DNA of 64,000 nt. It comes from Rhipicephalus microplus (Eukaryota > Arthropoda > Arachnida > Ixodida > Ixodidae). Shown here one piece after another: positions 52,240 to 63,522 of this stretch (the first letter of the stretch is position 1; each line of letters begins with the position of its first letter). The notes under the pieces are model-generated. The model worked only from the letters and a program-made list of their open reading frames with translations. It was not told where the DNA came from and did no database searches. The DNA is taken from positions 12,787,321 to 12,851,320 of the forward strand of contig NC_134710.1 in the NCBI RefSeq assembly GCF_043290135.1, given 5' to 3'. The position numbers and the translations under genes are program-made.

Positions 52240-53578
52240 GTCACTAATACATAAGAAAGGAGATGACAAGGACTTGAAGAATTACAGGCCGATCAGCTTG
52301 CTCTCTGTAGTATACAAGCTATTTACAAAGGTAATTGCTAACAGAGTAAAGAAAACATTAGAATTCAATCAACCAAAGGAACAAGCAGGATTTTGAATAG
52401 GCTACTCAACAATTGACCACATTCATACTATCAATCAGGTAATAGAGAAATGCTCAGAGTATAACCAACCACTATACATAGCCTTCATAGATTACGAGAA
52501 GGCGTTTGATTCAGTACAAATATCAGCCGTCATGCAGACACTGCGGAATCAGGGCGTAGATGAAGTATATATAAACATTCTGGAAGAAATCTACAGGGGA
52601 TCAACTGCTACCATAGTGCTTCATAAAGAAAGCAACAGAATACCAATCAAGAAGGGTGTAAGGCAGGGGGACACAATTTCCCCAATGCTATTTACCGCGT
52701 GCTTACAGGAGGTTTTCAGAAGCCTAGAATGGGAACAGTTAGGGATAAGAGTCAATGGAGAATACCTTAGTAACCTGCGCTTCGCCGATGACATTGCATT
52801 GCTGAGTAACTCGGGGGACGAATTGCAACTCATGATTACAGAGTTAGACAAGGAGAGCAGAAAGGTGGGTCTTAAAATTAATCTGCAGAAAACGAAAGTA
52901 ATGTACAACAACCTCGGCAAGGAGCAGCGCTTCGAGATAGGTAATAGTGCACTTGAAGTTGTAAAAGACTATGTCTACTTAGCACAGGTAATAACCGCAG
53001 AGCTGAACCACGAGATTGAAGTAACTAGAAGATTAAGAATGGGGTGGAGCACATTCGGCAAGCACTCTCAAATTATGACAGGTAGATTTCCACTATTCCT
53101 CAAGAGGAAGGTATATAACAGCTGTATCTTGCCGGTACTTAGCTACGGAGCAGAAACCTGGAGACTTACAAAGAGGGTTCAGCTTAAATTGAGGACGACG
53201 CAGCGAGCAATGGAAAGAAAAATGGTAGGTGTAACCTTAAGAGACAAGAAGAGAGCAGAGTGGATTAGGGAACAAACGGGGGTTAAGGATATCATAGCTG
53301 AAATCAAGAAGAAGAAATGGACATGGGCAGGGCATGTAGCGCGTAGACAGGATAACCGCTGGTCATTAAGGGTAACTGACTGGATTCCCAGAGAAGGGAA
53401 GCGGGTTAGGGGGAGACAGAAGGTTAGGTGGGCAGATGAGATTAAGAAGTTTGCGGGTGTAAATTGGCAGCAGCAAGCACAGGACTGAGCTGACTGGCGA
53501 AACGTGGGAGAGGCCTTTGTCCTGCAGTGGACGTAGTCAGGCTGTTGATAATGATAATCATGATGATGATGATTTGTT
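52240..53578 (+). pseudogene. RTE-type LINE, 5'-truncated reverse transcriptase with one stop
   Basis: The frame from about 52240 reads [20 protein letters not shown], then YEKAFDSV (motif A, 52493-52516), GVRQGDTISPMLF (motif B, near 52657-52695) and FADDIALLSN (motif C, 52782-52811). It continues to the conserved C-terminal region and ends in a GATGATGATGAT tail. A TGA at 52394-52396 interrupts an otherwise open frame; after it 318 codons are open from the ATG at 52532 to 53488. The endonuclease domain is missing. It is 5' truncated, typical of LINE insertion, and quite young judged by the single stop. Confidence 0.88.
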
Positions 53579-53711
53579 GATGTGACAGAAGTGTCGCTTG
53601 ATGGACTAAATGCTCGATACGGGTTGCTTGATCCTGGTGGTGTGAGAGACGCCAGGTTGGTAAATAGGCATCGATTCACAAAAAAACTGACAGCACGCCA
53701 AGTTCCAGATT

Positions 53712-53775
53712 AATTATGGTTCACTAGACTTGCTATTTATGGTTCAAAATTATGGTTCACTAGACTTGCTATTTA
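53712..53775 (+). repeat. 28-bp direct repeat, period 36
   Basis: AATTATGGTTCACTAGACTT plus GCTATTTA occurs at 53712-53739 and again, identical, at 53748-53775. The 8-base spacer TGGTTCAA partly repeats the unit. Likely replication slippage. Confidence 0.9.
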
Positions 53776-53794
53776 AAGGTCACTTGGGAGGTGG

Positions 53795-53881
53795 GTACTT
53801 GTAGTAATTGCAATGCTTTCCTGGAAGACTCGTGTCCATTCTCTTCGCATAGCACACCTGTGGGCGTGGAACAAAAGTACC
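53795..53881 (+). repeat. Gypsy 5' LTR 3' end
   Basis: GTAGTAATTGCAATGCTTTCCTGGAAGAC, then TCTTCGCATAGCACACCTGTG and GGCGTGGAACAAAAGTACC (quoted in parts). It recurs split at 56091-56122 and 56806-56852. Confidence 0.65.
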
Positions 53882-53946
53882 TTTCATGGACTCGCTCTCT
53901 TTAACATCTTTTGGAGCATCACCTCGTGGGTGTGTGTCGGCTGAGA

Positions 53947-54570
53947 ATGGATCTCGAGAGATTGTTGAAACTTGGGAAGGAACTAGGCATAACAGGCCCA
54001 CACTTAAGGACCTGGGTAGATGTGGAGCGAGCGAAAGCACGAGACCAGAGTACAGCCGATCGCACTGCCGCTAAAGAGACAGAGGAGCTTGCCAGAGCTC
54101 GCGTACAAGATGAAAAAAAAAATACTTGAGCCTAAGATTATGTTAAATGAACAGCAGGTACGGCTATAGCTCTCGTGGCCGTTAGTGACCCGTAAGCCAG
54201 CGCTGTTTTTAGCTCTAGTTCGGTGCAGGGTTATCAAAGCCCACACAAGCTCATTCCCCCGTTCAACGAGACAAGAGATGAGTTGGATGCATATGTCCAG
54301 CGATTTGAAAGAGTGTCGAACAGCCAAGAATTGCCAGCCGATAAATGGGCTCTCTCTTTCAGATTGTGCTTAACGGGAGAGGCTTTGAGCACAGTGAGTA
54401 TAATGGCGGCTGACGACGCATTGGACTACGCTAAGGTGAAGCAAACCCTTCTACAGCGTTTTCGATACACTGAGGAAGGGTGCAGGGAGAAATTCCGGAA
54501 TCGCAGAGCGGAGAACTCTGAAACAGGGAGACAGTATGCTGCTCGTCTCGCCGGATATTTCGGCCACTGA
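53947..54570 (+). pseudogene. Gypsy gag, broken in two
   Basis: A first frame from the ATG at 53947 (MDLERLLKLGKELGITG, then a charged helix) stops at 54129. A second, 54223-54570, carries the capsid-like segment (FNETRDELDAYVQRFERVS, LCLTGEALS, VKQTLLQRF). Stops and a frameshift separate them. Tick gypsy gag proteins have this charged N-terminus and capsid-like core; the parts here cannot be translated as one protein. Confidence 0.65.
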
Positions 54571-54971
54571 CAGCAAATTGCGAAGACGGAGCGTAATTAT
54601 GAAGACCTCCGGGGTGTTATTATATAAGAACAGTTTCTTCGGCGATGTCATGAGAAGCTGGCAGTTTTCTTGAAAGAAAGAGGCTGCGGACCATTACCTC
54701 GGAGCACAGGGTCTGATCAACCTTGGAAGAAGCAAAGAAGATATAACTGCGAGATTCTGCAGTGCAATTGGTAGTACCAGACAGAGAAAATACATAGGGA
54801 AAAATTCAGCGCTTTCTTTGTAATAAGTTGGCGCATAGAGTGGCCGATTGTTGGTCGAAGACGAGGCCACCTAATTCAAAGGGGCGTACGTGCTCGAAAT
54901 GTCGCAAAGTTGGTCACAAAGAGGACATGTGCTCTTAAGGCGCTGACACAGGTGGCCAAGCCTCATGCAGT

Positions 54972-55649
54972 ATGACCGCTGAAAGTGGCCTAAGGGCTTT
55001 TGATACAGAGGCCACCTCCACCAGTGACATTTCTGTTGAGACGAATGGTGAAAAGTACACTAAATCGCAAGGGAACAGAATGCCAACGGCCGAAGGCGTA
55101 GTCGAGGGGCAGAGCGTGACTGTTTTACGGGACACTGGATGCAATTCAGTTATAGTCGGGCAGTCATTAGTGCCCGAAGAAAAACTGACAGGAAATAGTC
55201 ATGTGATTACTTTGCTACAACGGTTGGTCATGCGTCTACCTGAGGCTGAAGGAAACCTCAGCTCCCCATTTCTAGCCGGTAAAGTAACGGTGATATGCAT
55301 GAAGAACCCACTTTTTGATGGCATTGTGGGAAATGTTGAGGACGCATTTGAACAGCTAAAGCGGATGCTTTCTAGCCCGCTAATATTGAAGGCCCCTGAC
55401 TTCACAAAGCCATTTGTTCTGCGCATGGATGCCTCACCTGAAAACGTGGGAGCTGTCGTCATGCAACGCCATGACAGAGTTCTTCATTTCGTGGTATACG
55501 CAAGTCGCCAGCTGCTGGAACGCGAGAAAAATTATTCGACCATTGAACGAAGGGTCTGGCACTTTTGTGGGCAGTCAAAACGTTTCACGTGTTCTTGTTC
55601 GCGAAATAGTTCGTTTTGCAATGCGACCGTGAGCCTCTTCCCTATATAA
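54972..55649 (+). pseudogene. Gypsy protease fused to RNase H after loss of reverse transcriptase
   Basis: Residues 35-85 are a retropepsin start (VLRDTGCNSVIV, Asp-Thr-Gly active-site triad). At about residue 118 the frame jumps to AFEQLKRMLSSPLILKAPDF, which in intact elements lies after the reverse-transcriptase palm. RNase H then follows (FVLRMDAS, YASRQLL, NYSTIERR). About 1 kb of reverse transcriptase is missing, yet the frame is preserved by chance. A frameshift near 55580 moves the rest (PLPYINTARHVNNRVLHW, NVGAEYMSRV) into other frames to about 55780. Confidence 0.7.
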
Positions 55650-56125
55650 ACACGGCGAGGCACGTCAACAATCGCGTGCTGCACTGGAGGTTTGACTCTC
55701 ATGGAATATGAGTTCACCACGCAATAGATAAAGGGCAGCGCCAATGTAGGGGCCGAATACATGAGCCGGGTGTAATCATCATATCGCATTTCGTGTTTGA
55801 GTGAGTGTGCCCTCCTGTCATGCTATCTAGCTATCAACTGGAATGTGCATCTCATTGCACTAGGTAGCACTTATTTTGTGTTTGTGCACGAGATTTTGTT
55901 ACGGTATACATGCATGCGATTCCATGTAGTCTGTTGAAGTTGTTTTATACTCACATTGTGTGCGTGTCGCGCTTCAAGTGAACTGGGGAATGAACCACTG
56001 TGTTTGTGTTTTTGTGTGGCCGTGTATGCGCCTTGACAGTGCTTTAGTGAAAAGTTGTGCCCCCGACAACTTTCTTAAGCGGCGGGTGATTGTAGTGATT
56101 AGAATGCTTCCCTGGAAGACACAAG

Positions 56126-56805
56126 ATGCTTGGCCGCAAGGCAGCAGCTAGACGTAATTTTCCCAACAGACGCTGACGTAATTGCATCACGTAGCCGTAT
56201 CAGGTCATTGATTCGCTGTCGGCGTGATCTCCTGTCCACATTTTTTTTTAAATGGTCATTGGTCCCCGGACATAACGACCATACAGCAAGTCGAACGGTG
56301 CAAACCCCAAGCTGCTCTGAGGTACCTCTCGGTATGCAAACAGCAGTGGGGCCCGGTATCGATCCCAATTCTTCGGACTAGGCACATTCGGTGGATCATC
56401 TGCTTTAGTGTCCCGTTAAATCGCTCCACAAGCCCATTAGCCATAGGGTGGCAAGGGGTTGTCGGGAGCTGCTCGAAAGAGAGCAGCCGGCTTAATTGAT
56501 GCATAACCCGTGACATGAAAGAGGTTCCCCGGTCACTGATTATTTCTCTTGGAATCCCCACGCGAGAGAACATCTCTAGAAAGGCCTTGGCGATCCTCTT
56601 TGTCTCAATGATTGGCAGGGCGACAGCATCCGCATAACGAGTCGCGTAGTCAACCGTGGTAAGTACGTATCGGTTTCTCTTTTCGGAAGTTGGTGACAAT
56701 GGACCAACAATGTCAATAGCAACTCAATGGAAAGGAGTTTCTACTATTGGCAGGCTTCGAAGTGGCACCCGACCAACTAAGTGCTTCGGTAGCGTTCTTT
56801 GGCAA
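56126..56805 (-). pseudogene. Gypsy integrase core fragment, antisense, inside the LTR
   Basis: The minus strand from 56699 reads SPTSEKRNRYVLTTVDYATR, VALPIIETKRIAKAF, GIPREIISDRGTSF, HPMANGLVERFNGTLK. This contains the D-D-35-E core positions: Asp in VDYATR, Asp in SDRG, Glu in VERFN. Frame is lost near 56330. It interrupts the plus-strand LTR sequence and thus arrived by a separate insertion or inversion. Confidence 0.72.
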
Positions 56806-57274
56806 GTCATTCTCTTCGCATAGAACACCTGTGGGCGTGACACAAAAGTACCATACTTCTAGAGATTTTGGTTGGAGGTGCACAACGACATAGGTTAATA
56901 TTTATTTGTCACCACTGTTGTGAAATTTTATGATGCCCGTTTACACTTTCCTGATTAGAACGCGGTGAGATTCGACCTAGCAAGTTTTGATATTTGTCAT
57001 GATGCCAAAATGGCCTAGTTTTGAGAAAATACTTTACTTAATCGTGTTATTCGCAGTAAAATAGAATAGAGAAGTTTTCGAATTTCAGTCAGTAATGAGA
57101 TGCTTGTTTAAAAATTGTTTCTTTTAAAACTATAAGCTGGTTTCAAGTGATTAGCGGGGTATCACGGGTGTACCGCCGGGGCCAATCGGCAGCATCTAGT
57201 TGTAGCAAGCGCGCCGCATCTCCACTATGATCCCCCCCCCCCAAAAAAAATACAATCAAAAGCAGTAGAGGAAA

Positions 57275-58590
57275 AAAAGTGCAGTGTTATTTATTTGTTT
57301 ATATCAGAAATACTACCAGCCTCACGCATGATGCACTATGTAGGGGTAGGTGACACATAATCAAAGGTAACATACAACAGGAAAACAACAAAAAAAAAGA
57401 AAACATACAAAGCGTAGCTATATCAGCGAGAACTAGTGCATCAAAGGGAAACGCCAGCGCTTACACAATTACAGGGATTCTCACTTACACGCAAGGGGAA
57501 AAAGTAGAAAAGGAAGAGAGCAACACAAAAGCAATTCCGACAAGCATCTGCTCATACAAAACAGAAAAAGTAACCGTCATATAACATGGCACTAAAATCT
57601 GCAACGCTTCAGGACACAATGCATTGGTCACAAGCATACCATCATAATATTTTACGTTTATGAGAAAGTGGTAGAGGGTGAAGCATGAATTTAAGCCTGT
57701 TCCGAATGCCTGAGGGAATATTAGAAGGCTAAGAGAAAAGGAACATAAAAGTCATGTGGGATTCCAGTGTTTTAGTTTTGCCATGAACGAATGAACATTT
57801 GCACTGTTTATCAAATCAGCAGACAGAGCATTTCATTTGGTTACAGTGCGCGAAAAAAAAGAGTTTTTAAATACTTTTGTTTTACATAAACGCTCTTTCA
57901 GTTTTTTTTGGATGCTCAGAACGAGTTGATCAGCTGTGAACAGTTTCTATATACGCATCCTTGTTGATGCGCAGCTTTTAGCGTTAAATGTATACTTCAA
58001 TTGATCGTGTTGCCATCTTGCCTATAATTATCTAGGTCAGCTCTTTTTAAAGATCACTAGGCGACTTAAAGTAACTCTAGCAAATATAAACAAACCGGAT
58101 ACCTTTCCTTTGAATGATTTCGAGTGTTCTCATATTTACTTGGCTGTGAGCATTCCAAACTACAGATGAGTATACTTAAAGATCGGAAGAATAAAAATTT
58201 TACACGCAATTTCAACTTTGCGGTAAATTTACGCAAAGAATGTCTTACAAATCCGAATTTCTGCATAAAGTTCTTTTCAATATAGAGAACATTCTCATTG
58301 CACCTGAAATCTGCACCTAATGCAACCACTAAATATTTAAAAGTGTTAACAAATGATAGTTTTTTACCATTATTGAAATGTGGATGTTGCAAAGGAAGCC
58401 GCTTGCGTGTTACAGTCATAGCTACCGTTTTCTTTTCATTAACCTTCATCTGCCACACTTCAGACAAAGAACATCTTTTTATGATCGCTGCTTGAAAAAA
58501 AAATCTGGTCATCTTCACTACGTATTTCCTGATAAGGAATGCAGTCATTGGTGAATGACTTAGTAGTAACCGGACTGTCATGGGTTACGT
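57275..58590 (-). pseudogene. LINE reverse-transcriptase C-terminal remnant and 3' tail
   Basis: The minus-strand frame 58581-58066 contains W-x-M-K-V-N-E-K-K-T-V-A-M, FKYLVVALGADFRCNENV and a C-terminal helical region (FMQKFGFVRHSLRKF, KLRVKFLFFRS). These are the post-catalytic part of a CR1/jockey-like reverse transcriptase. The catalytic FADD box is not preserved. The section 57275-58060 is AT-rich 3' sequence of the same insertion, ending in an AATAAATAAC-like tail. Confidence 0.6.
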
Positions 58591-58989
58591 TATGTGATCG
58601 TCACGTTATAACAATAGGTACTGATAATTTCTGGGTCAGTAGAACAAAGAGAATTAGGTTTTTGTGAAAACGTCCAAGTAATCAATTTCATTTTCGCGTT
58701 TAGATTTCTTTTTTCGTTACACCGTAGTATTTCAAGTAGCTTTCCAGGATAGGTAAAAAAGCACAGGTTGAATTTTTTGGACCTAATCGTTTCTGTCTTT
58801 TCGTTTAGTAATCAGTTATTGATGGTGGTATATGTGTATGCCTCGTATTCAATGCCCGTTGATAAAGCCATGATACGCAAGAGTATTTTTGTTGTCGCAA
58901 CATTATTCATCACGTCAGACATAACATTTCAACTGACGGCGACTGCCCATTGGTTTTGCTCGCGAGCAAAAACTTTTTTTTTGTTGCAG

Positions 58990-59342
58990 AACGGAGTCTA
59001 TTCTACTGCTGGCTGCGTACGTGGTGTATGCGGTGTTCATGTGTTTCGACAGCAAAGCCGAGTCATTTTTCGTGCGACACCTGGCTTTCCTGCGTGACGA
59101 ACCGCCGCCGCCGTCCAGTGCAGCAGCGAACACGGAGCTGGCGGTGCCACCGCCGGTCTGCCGCCGTGCCAGCCGCGGCCTCGTGCTCACCACACTCAAC
59201 AGGGCAGCTTCGTCAGCAGTGCCTCGAGCACGTAGCTTGGATGCGCAGAGTGCCAAGCCGCCGCCACCGCCACCACGCCGTAGCCTCGCGTTGGACCCCA
59301 ACCGACGGCGGCTGTCGCTCATATCGCTGCGCAGCCGCACTG
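58990..59342 (+). CDS. NCKX-like (SLC24) exon: last membrane segment of first half and loop start
   Basis: The acceptor is TTTTTTTTTGTTGCAG and the donor is CACTG|GTAAGT. One base completes the arginine codon from 48504, then T-E-S-I-L-L-L-A-A-Y-V-V-Y-A-V-F-M forms the membrane helix with the E-S-x-x-L-x-x-x-Y pattern of SLC24. C-F-D-S-K-A-E-S follows at the membrane exit. The rest (about 85 residues) is Pro-, Ala- and Arg-rich cytosolic loop with PPPPPP runs and a basic R-R-R-L-S motif that could be phosphorylated. It ends in phase 1. Prolines and GC bias make the loop a candidate for rapid change. Confidence 0.82.
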
Positions 59343-59401
59343 GTAAGTACCCTCGCTGAATGCCTTTCTCAATTTCTGTCTCGCAGACAGATGAAGACAC
59401 C

Positions 59402-59565
59402 TGTCACGGCGGTCTAGTGCTGACCAACAAGTCACGAAATCAAATCTCGACCGTGGCGGCTGATTTCCATTGAGACGAAAATGGTTCAGACCCGTGGGCT
59501 CAGATTTAGGTGCACGGTGAAAATTTCCGGAGTTGTCCACTACTGCGGTCTGTCATAATTTACAT
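59402..59565 (+). mobile_element. Ruka-like SINE, copy 6 (head damaged)
   Basis: CACGGCGGTCTAGTGCTGACC (deletion in the A-box region), then GTGGGCTCAGATTTAGGTGC and TTTCCGGAGTTGTCCACTAC. It starts 60 bases after an exon end. Confidence 0.72.
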
Positions 59566-59747
59566 ACCGGATGATAGGCAAATGCCTATTTTGTTCCTTG
59601 TGTTTCTATCGTGTCATTTTGACATGTAACCATGAATTCGAGGTTAAGAAGTGCTTTTATAGTGTTTTTATAGTGACCCTAAATGTAAATTTTGACATTT
59701 ATGCCTAAGTTGTTATTAGTGTAAATAAATTCCTAATTTAAAAAATG

Positions 59748-59835
59748 AGGGGACCGTAAGGCTTCGCCTTTAGGAATTGAACGCGATAGTGACATCCTGT
59801 TCCTAGTGCGTATTTAAACACTCAGTGCATGAAAC
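59748..59835 (+). repeat. Dispersed repeat, partner of 12355-12465
   Basis: GGGGACCGTAAGGCTTCGCC and TTGAACGCGATAGTGACATC match the earlier copy; length and order agree. Confidence 0.55.
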
Positions 59836-59959
59836 CTTTTCTAACTTTCTATGCCCCCACTACATGGTCTTAATAGAATAGGCGCAGTAGTCGGGTACCG
59901 GCTTTTAACCACGGAGCCATTATGATAATCGCATATTTTGACGCTCGTTGGCAGTGGAT

Positions 59960-60331
59960 GCTTGTACCAGGCGTTTTACTGCAATATTTCATGGTGCAGC
60001 GTCAAGCATGTATACAGGACGCGTGTTTGTAAAGCATGAAAGCTATACCTTCACTGCATTTCTAAGCAGAGCAAGTTATTTTCACTCGATTCACTAGCGC
60101 GTGGTCGTCTGGTAGGACACCCGCTTGCCACGCTAACGGCCCGGGTTCGATCTCTACATGAACCCAAACAACACTGGTTCAGTACGCACTCTGCTCCAGG
60201 ATTTTTTAAGCATGGTATTTGCATCGTTCTCAATTTTCCAATCCCGCGTAAGATGATTTTTCGCTCCCAAACAATGCCGACACCGGCGCCGGAATTTCGG
60301 CGAAACCAGCTCTTAAACGCTATCGCGTTAA
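59960..60331 (+). mobile_element. SINE family B, copy 2, with 5' flank shared with 61340-61703
   Basis: ACTGCAATATTTCATGGTGC and GTTTGTAAAGCATGAAAGCT precede the SINE head GCGTGGTCGTCTGGTAGGAC (60099). The body ends CGCTATCGCGTTAA at 60331. The shared flank shows that the duplicated unit is longer than the SINE. Confidence 0.7.
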
Positions 60332-61185
60332 AATCGGTGCCCATATGAACGCTATTTACCCTCAAGTTTTACTTTCGAGAACAGTCGGAGACCCGTAGCA
60401 TGCATGTTACTAGACAAAATTAAGCTTTCGCAACTCTATTGGTTGATACCTACACTCCATCTCAAAAGTTTCTCTCGGCACTGTCAAGGCTACAAGAACC
60501 CTTAGCCAATAGAAAAGTTGATTAGCCTCTACACATGCATGCATCCTCGTCGCGTTCTCTGCTGGGTACTTCTCCGGCGTCTTCACGGACGCGTAGGGAA
60601 GAGGAAGTGCTTCTGTGCAGCCGTCGGACGATGAAGAGGAAATTCGAAACCATGTAGTGGGTCATTAGGAGAAAGTATAGAGTGTATGTAAAAAAAAATA
60701 TGTCCACGCTGTTTTTGCTTTGTTATCTACTTCTTAAACGGCGCTTCACATGTTGACACGAGAAATATGTTGCGCACTTAATGAAAAGCTCTGTACCACA
60801 AAAACTTTTTAATTAGTTTATTACGAGCCACGAAAGTGCGATGCGAGGAAGTAAGCTTGAGATCTTTGCCACTCTCCCTCGACGCCCGTTTCAACCGGGT
60901 CAACGCCGTGCGCACCACTGCTGCTTCGCATTACATCAGGCTTCCCTTCGGGAAGATAGTCCAAATTTTTTTAATAAATATGTAGTGTCATATATTATCG
61001 GGAGGCAAAATATAGTAAAAAATTTAGAGCTCAACTTCAGCTTCATATATTGTATGCGAATTTATTATCGCCAACAGCCGGTTACACGTGAAAGAGTAAA
61101 ATAAATTAATGCCCCTGGATTAATTTTTTAGAGACAACCAGCCCTACTACGGACATGTGTAACTAAAACTTCCATGCTTGTCTAT

Positions 61186-61345
61186 TAACGCGATAGCGTT
61201 AATGAGCTTGTTTCGCAAAAGTTCCGGCGTCAGCGTCAGTGCTATTGGTTGGGAGTGAAAATTCACCATTACAGTGTAACGAAAAAATCGAGAAAGATGC
61301 AAATAAATTAATAAAAAAATTCTGGTTCTTTGTGGGAATTCACGC
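61186..61345 (-). mobile_element. SINE family B, 3' part, reversed
   Basis: Starts TTAACGCGATAGCGTTAATG (reverse of the family end) and continues with the reversed body (CCGGCGTCAGCGTCAGTGC, CGAAAAAATCGAGAAAGATG). It lies back-to-back with the plus copy downstream. Confidence 0.65.
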
Positions 61346-61703
61346 ATAATTACTGCAATATTTCATGTTGCATTGTTAAGCATACATACAGGATATGCTT
61401 GTTTGTAAAGCATGAAAGCTACTTTCACTGCATTTCCAAGCTGGGGAAGATAATTTCACTGTGTTCAAAAGAAGACCCGTGGCCGTGTGCACAGCCTGTT
61501 GTGCAAACGGCCCTGATTCGATTACCACTTGGGCCTAAACGACCCTGCTTTGGCCCAACTCTGACCAAGAACTTTTTTATCATTTATTTGATTTCAATCG
61601 TTCTCGATTTTTTGGTCACGTGTAAGTTGATGATTTTTAGCTCACAACCAAGGACGCCGCGAAATTTTTACAAAACGAGGTCTTTAACGCTATGGCCTTA
61701 ATA
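61340..61703 (+). mobile_element. SINE family B, copy 3
   Basis: The flank TACTGCAATATTTCATGTTGC, then a degenerate head with GGCCCTGATTCGATTACC, GTTCTCGATTTTTTGGTCAC, and the end AACGCTATGGCCTTAA. Confidence 0.65.
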
Positions 61704-61827
61704 TTGCCGTAATAATGCGTGGTACAAGGGTATATTGTTATCACGCGTCAGAACATGGGATTATTATGACTTCATACTTTAATGCTAGTCACCCACTACA
61801 AAAGTCACATAACCTACTGTTCCCTTG

Positions 61828-62064
61828 ATTGGTATGTGGGGTTTAACGTCCCAAAACCACCATATGATTATTAGAGAAGCCGTAGGGGAGGGCTCCGAAA
61901 ATTTCGATCACCTGGGGTTTTTTAACGTGCACCGTAATTTGAGCACACGGGCCTACAACTTCTCCGCCTCGATCGGAAATGTAGCCGCCGCAGCCGGGAT
62001 TAAAATCCCGCGACCTGCCGGTCAGCCACCGAGTACCTGAGCCAGTAGATCACCGCAGGTGGCC
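61828..62064 (-). mobile_element. Ruka-like SINE, copy 7, reversed
   Basis: Reverse complement of the family from GGCCACCTGCGGTGATCTAC (head, 62064) to ACCCCACATACCAATC (61828). The B-box region is changed to GCGGGATTTTAATCCCGGC. Confidence 0.85.
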
Positions 62065-62887
62065 CTTAAATCCACGTAATGAGTACATAACAAGTCCGAA
62101 AGTTCCCATACACCGAGTTATTATATTTATCTGTTCCTCATTTTCCTTCTCCGCACCCAGGCTTTCCTTTACCACCTTCTTGATATAGTATACCTTGCAA
62201 TGCTATGCCCTTCCAGTGAGCGCACTTGCTACAGGAAAATGCATAGTTGATAGTTTCCATGATACGTCATTATGATGGTCCTTTAGCTAAAAGATACATA
62301 CGAACAAATTGTATTTTCGTTGGTGAAGTTTCACCCTTATATCGAAGTTCTAGTGTATAATTGGAAATCGCCGTCACTTGAGGCAATCACTCTATCGATG
62401 AATGCCATTCCTCTAGTGCTATGTGGTCATCATTGGGTGCCATAGCAACAGAATGAAGGCAGTAGTACTCTATAATAAAAATTGCAGTTTAAACCGACAT
62501 CGACTCAGAATTCGGTCACTTAATTATTCTCGAGTCACTGCTACTGATGCTAGACACGCTGTCCCAGTGAAATGAGTTTGGCCAACGCATGCACTCGTGA
62601 GCAAGTGCGCTTTGCAGCGAGTGCGAAGCGTTCTACTGTGACAGCTTGAAAATGCCACTAATGGCAAAGGGCACTCACTCTAAGTGCACTCGCCCCGTCT
62701 GACAGGGGCATAAGAACAAAAGATTCACAATATCTTAGATACTACTGCCCAGAAGTGGGTCATAGCTTGGTAGCAGTTCTCATCATTTTTTATGACTGCT
62801 GCTTTTCCTCTCCTTAGGTACGAGGTCTCATAGGCGTACTTCTAAGTACCCATATCTCTTGCTTTATTTTGGTAAGAATTATTGGTT

Positions 62888-62992
62888 GGAAGCGGCGGCT
62901 GCATTTCCGGTGGAGGCTGAAATGTTGTAGGGCCGTGTGCTCAGATTTGAGTGCACGTTTTTGGGACGTTAAACCCCACGTATACATCATCA
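62888..62992 (+). mobile_element. Ruka-like SINE, copy 8 (body only, internal deletion)
   Basis: GCGGCGGCTGCATTTCCGGTG, GTGTGCTCAGATTTGAGTGC and then directly TTTGGGACGTTAAACCCCAC. The head and the central body section are missing. Confidence 0.75.
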
Positions 62993-63471
62993 AGAATTAT
63001 TGAAGCAATGCGCTGTTGTGATTGCAAGAAATGTCACCGTAAAAGGCATTGTACTCTTGACGCATCATATGCTATCACCGACAAAACAACAAAAAGAACT
63101 GTGTGAGCTGTGGACATTTTGAAGACAATCGCAGTGTTAGCTCGAAGGCACTTTTGTCTAAGTTCATAGAGCTATTGTTCGGAGTTGACAAGAGGCACCT
63201 AAACATGAAGGATAGCTTTCGCTCTCATTGTCTGGCTGTTTTTATAAGTACCATTCTGAACAACCGATAGGGCCTATTCAACGAATGAACGGCAAATGGC
63301 CGTATATGTACAGCAGTCGAAAGCAGCTGAAACTTTTGCATAGTGGGCACATATTTCCCCGTGCGTAGCAGCTGAACTTTGTACATGATGTTATAAAAAC
63401 AAATTTTCGTTATATCTACCTGAAAATCAGTATATGTGTAAACGACATTGGGCGTCTTTTTTTTAACGCAG

Positions 63472-63522
63472 CCAGCTGCGATCAGCGAGAAGCCGAAAAC
63501 AAGGAAGTTCTGGACTCGCAAG
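63472..63522 (+). CDS. Possible fifth exchanger exon (cytosolic loop)
   Basis: The acceptor is CTTTTTTTTAACGCAG and the donor is AAG|GTGAGC. The exon is 51 bases, so it is symmetrical and enters and leaves in phase 1. It follows the phase-1 end of the exon at 59342. In that phase it encodes a hydrophilic 17-residue piece (A-S-C-D-Q-R-E-A-E-N-K-E-V-L-D-S-Q), plausible for the loop. The evidence is splice-site quality and phase only; there is no family motif. Confidence 0.5.

Larger units (their letters stand above)
53795..56852 (+). mobile_element. Ty3/gypsy retrotransposon remnant with internal deletion
   Basis: Order on the plus strand: LTR end (53795-53881), gag pieces (53947-54570), a CCHC zinc-knuckle region (about 54810-54940), protease joined to RNase H (54972-55800), and a 3' LTR whose last part matches the 5' one (GATTAGAATGCTTCCCTGGAAGAC at 56098-56121 and CATTCTCTTCGCATAGAACA at 56808-56827). 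The LTR is split by a minus-strand integrase piece. Most reverse transcriptase and the plus-strand integrase are absent. Confidence 0.7.
48505..58989 (+). other. Exchanger intron (10.5 kb) with RTE, gypsy, SINE and LINE debris
   Basis: Outside the elements listed separately I see no gene. 48600-49900, 51010-51980 and 56860-57270 contain only short AT-rich open frames with no recognisable similarity. Confidence 0.55.
59343..63471 (+). other. Exchanger intron (4.1 kb) with SINE debris
   Basis: Mostly SINE copies and related repeats listed separately. 60370-61180 and 62070-62550 contain nothing I recognise. Confidence 0.5.
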
